A stretch of DNA of 64,000 bases. Source: Dasypus novemcinctus. Its lineage: Eukaryota; Chordata; Mammalia; Cingulata; Dasypodidae. The stretch is taken from assembly GCF_030445035.2 (NCBI RefSeq), contig NC_080688.1, forward strand, positions 63,955,449 through 64,019,448. Reading direction: 5' to 3'. The notes under the pieces were generated by a model. That model worked only from the letters and a program-made list of their open reading frames with translations. It made no database searches and was not told the origin of the DNA. Position 1 is the first letter of the stretch, and each line of letters begins with the position of its first letter. Below are positions 63,712 through 64,000 of the stretch, piece by piece. Position numbers and translations under genes: made by a program.

Positions 63712-64000
63712 TTTTTTTTTTTTTAAAGATTTATTTATTTATTTAATTTCCCCCCCTCCCCTGGTTGTCTGTTCTTGGTGTCTATTTGCTGCGTCTTGTT
63801 TCTTTGTCCGCTTCTGTTGTCGTCAGCGGCACGGGAAGTGTGGGTGGCGCCATTCCTGGGCAGGATGCTCTTTCTTTTCACGCTGGGCGGCTTTCCTCAC
63901 GGGCGCACTCCTTGTGCGTGGGGCTCCCCCACGCAGGGGACACCCTTGCGTGGCACGGCACTCCTTGCGCGCATCAGCACTGCGCATGGCCAGCTCCACA
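63712..64000 (-). mobile_element. long DAS-type SINE, cut by window edge
   Basis: Antisense long SINE: a T run, then AAGATTTATTTATTTATTTA, a C-rich tract and GTTGTCTGTTCTTGGTGTCT, closely like 42092-42457. The tRNA-like head lies beyond the right edge. Confidence 0.92.

Larger units (their letters stand above)
50708..64000 (-). other. SMAD2: SMAD2 intron 2 (3' portion)
   Basis: The last 13.3 kb of the intron between coding exons 2 and 3; the rest lies beyond the window. The acceptor is ACAG at 50708. The nearest 2 kb (50708-52770) is unique AT-rich DNA. Beyond that the intron is mostly nested L1, plus SINEs. 56590-57690 shows nothing recognised. Confidence 0.85.

Overview
The window is vertebrate nuclear DNA from a placental mammal, very probably a xenarthran and most likely an armadillo (Dasypus-like). 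The main evidence is the many tRNA-derived SINEs of the DAS type, both short copies and long copies of about 370-480 bp, alongside the mammal-wide repeats MIR, L2, L1, MaLR-type LTRs and hAT relics. Nothing looks bacterial: there are no operons and no long intact ORFs. Most open frames are fragments of repeats.

The one real gene is SMAD2, on the minus strand. Nine coding exons, corresponding to human exons 3 to 11, lie at 50618-50707, 49408-49601, 48595-48729, 45709-45783, 34366-34419, 32802-33014, 29965-30102, 29644-29788 and 25004-25127. Every exon keeps frame, every junction has GT..AG, and the lengths add up to codons 79-467 plus the stop. The first coding exon (236 coding nt are missing) lies beyond the right edge. 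The stop codon at 25004-25006 is followed, toward lower coordinates, by a long AT-rich 3' UTR whose end I cannot fix.

Layout by region. 1-4460: intergenic, an old L1 split by a younger L1-type insertion, MIRs, a solo LTR and a long DAS SINE. 4460-13500: intergenic, a retroviral-type LTR, L2 and MIR relics, otherwise unique. About 13500-25003: SMAD2 3' UTR and immediate downstream DNA, containing an inverted HMGN1 processed pseudogene (about 19600-20600), L2 pieces and two short SINEs. 25004-50707: SMAD2 exons and introns; the 11.3 kb intron between exons 6 and 7 is packed with LINE, LTR, SINE and DNA-transposon insertions. 50708-64000: part of intron 2, dominated by nested L1 insertions.

I found no unknown gene system. 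The most unusual items are a 2.5 kb noncoding L1-type element with a perfect 11 bp target duplication and several relatives in the window, paired SINEs that appear to have inserted as units, an antisense HMGN1 retrocopy inside the SMAD2 3' UTR, and closely spaced inverted long SINEs in a SMAD2 intron.
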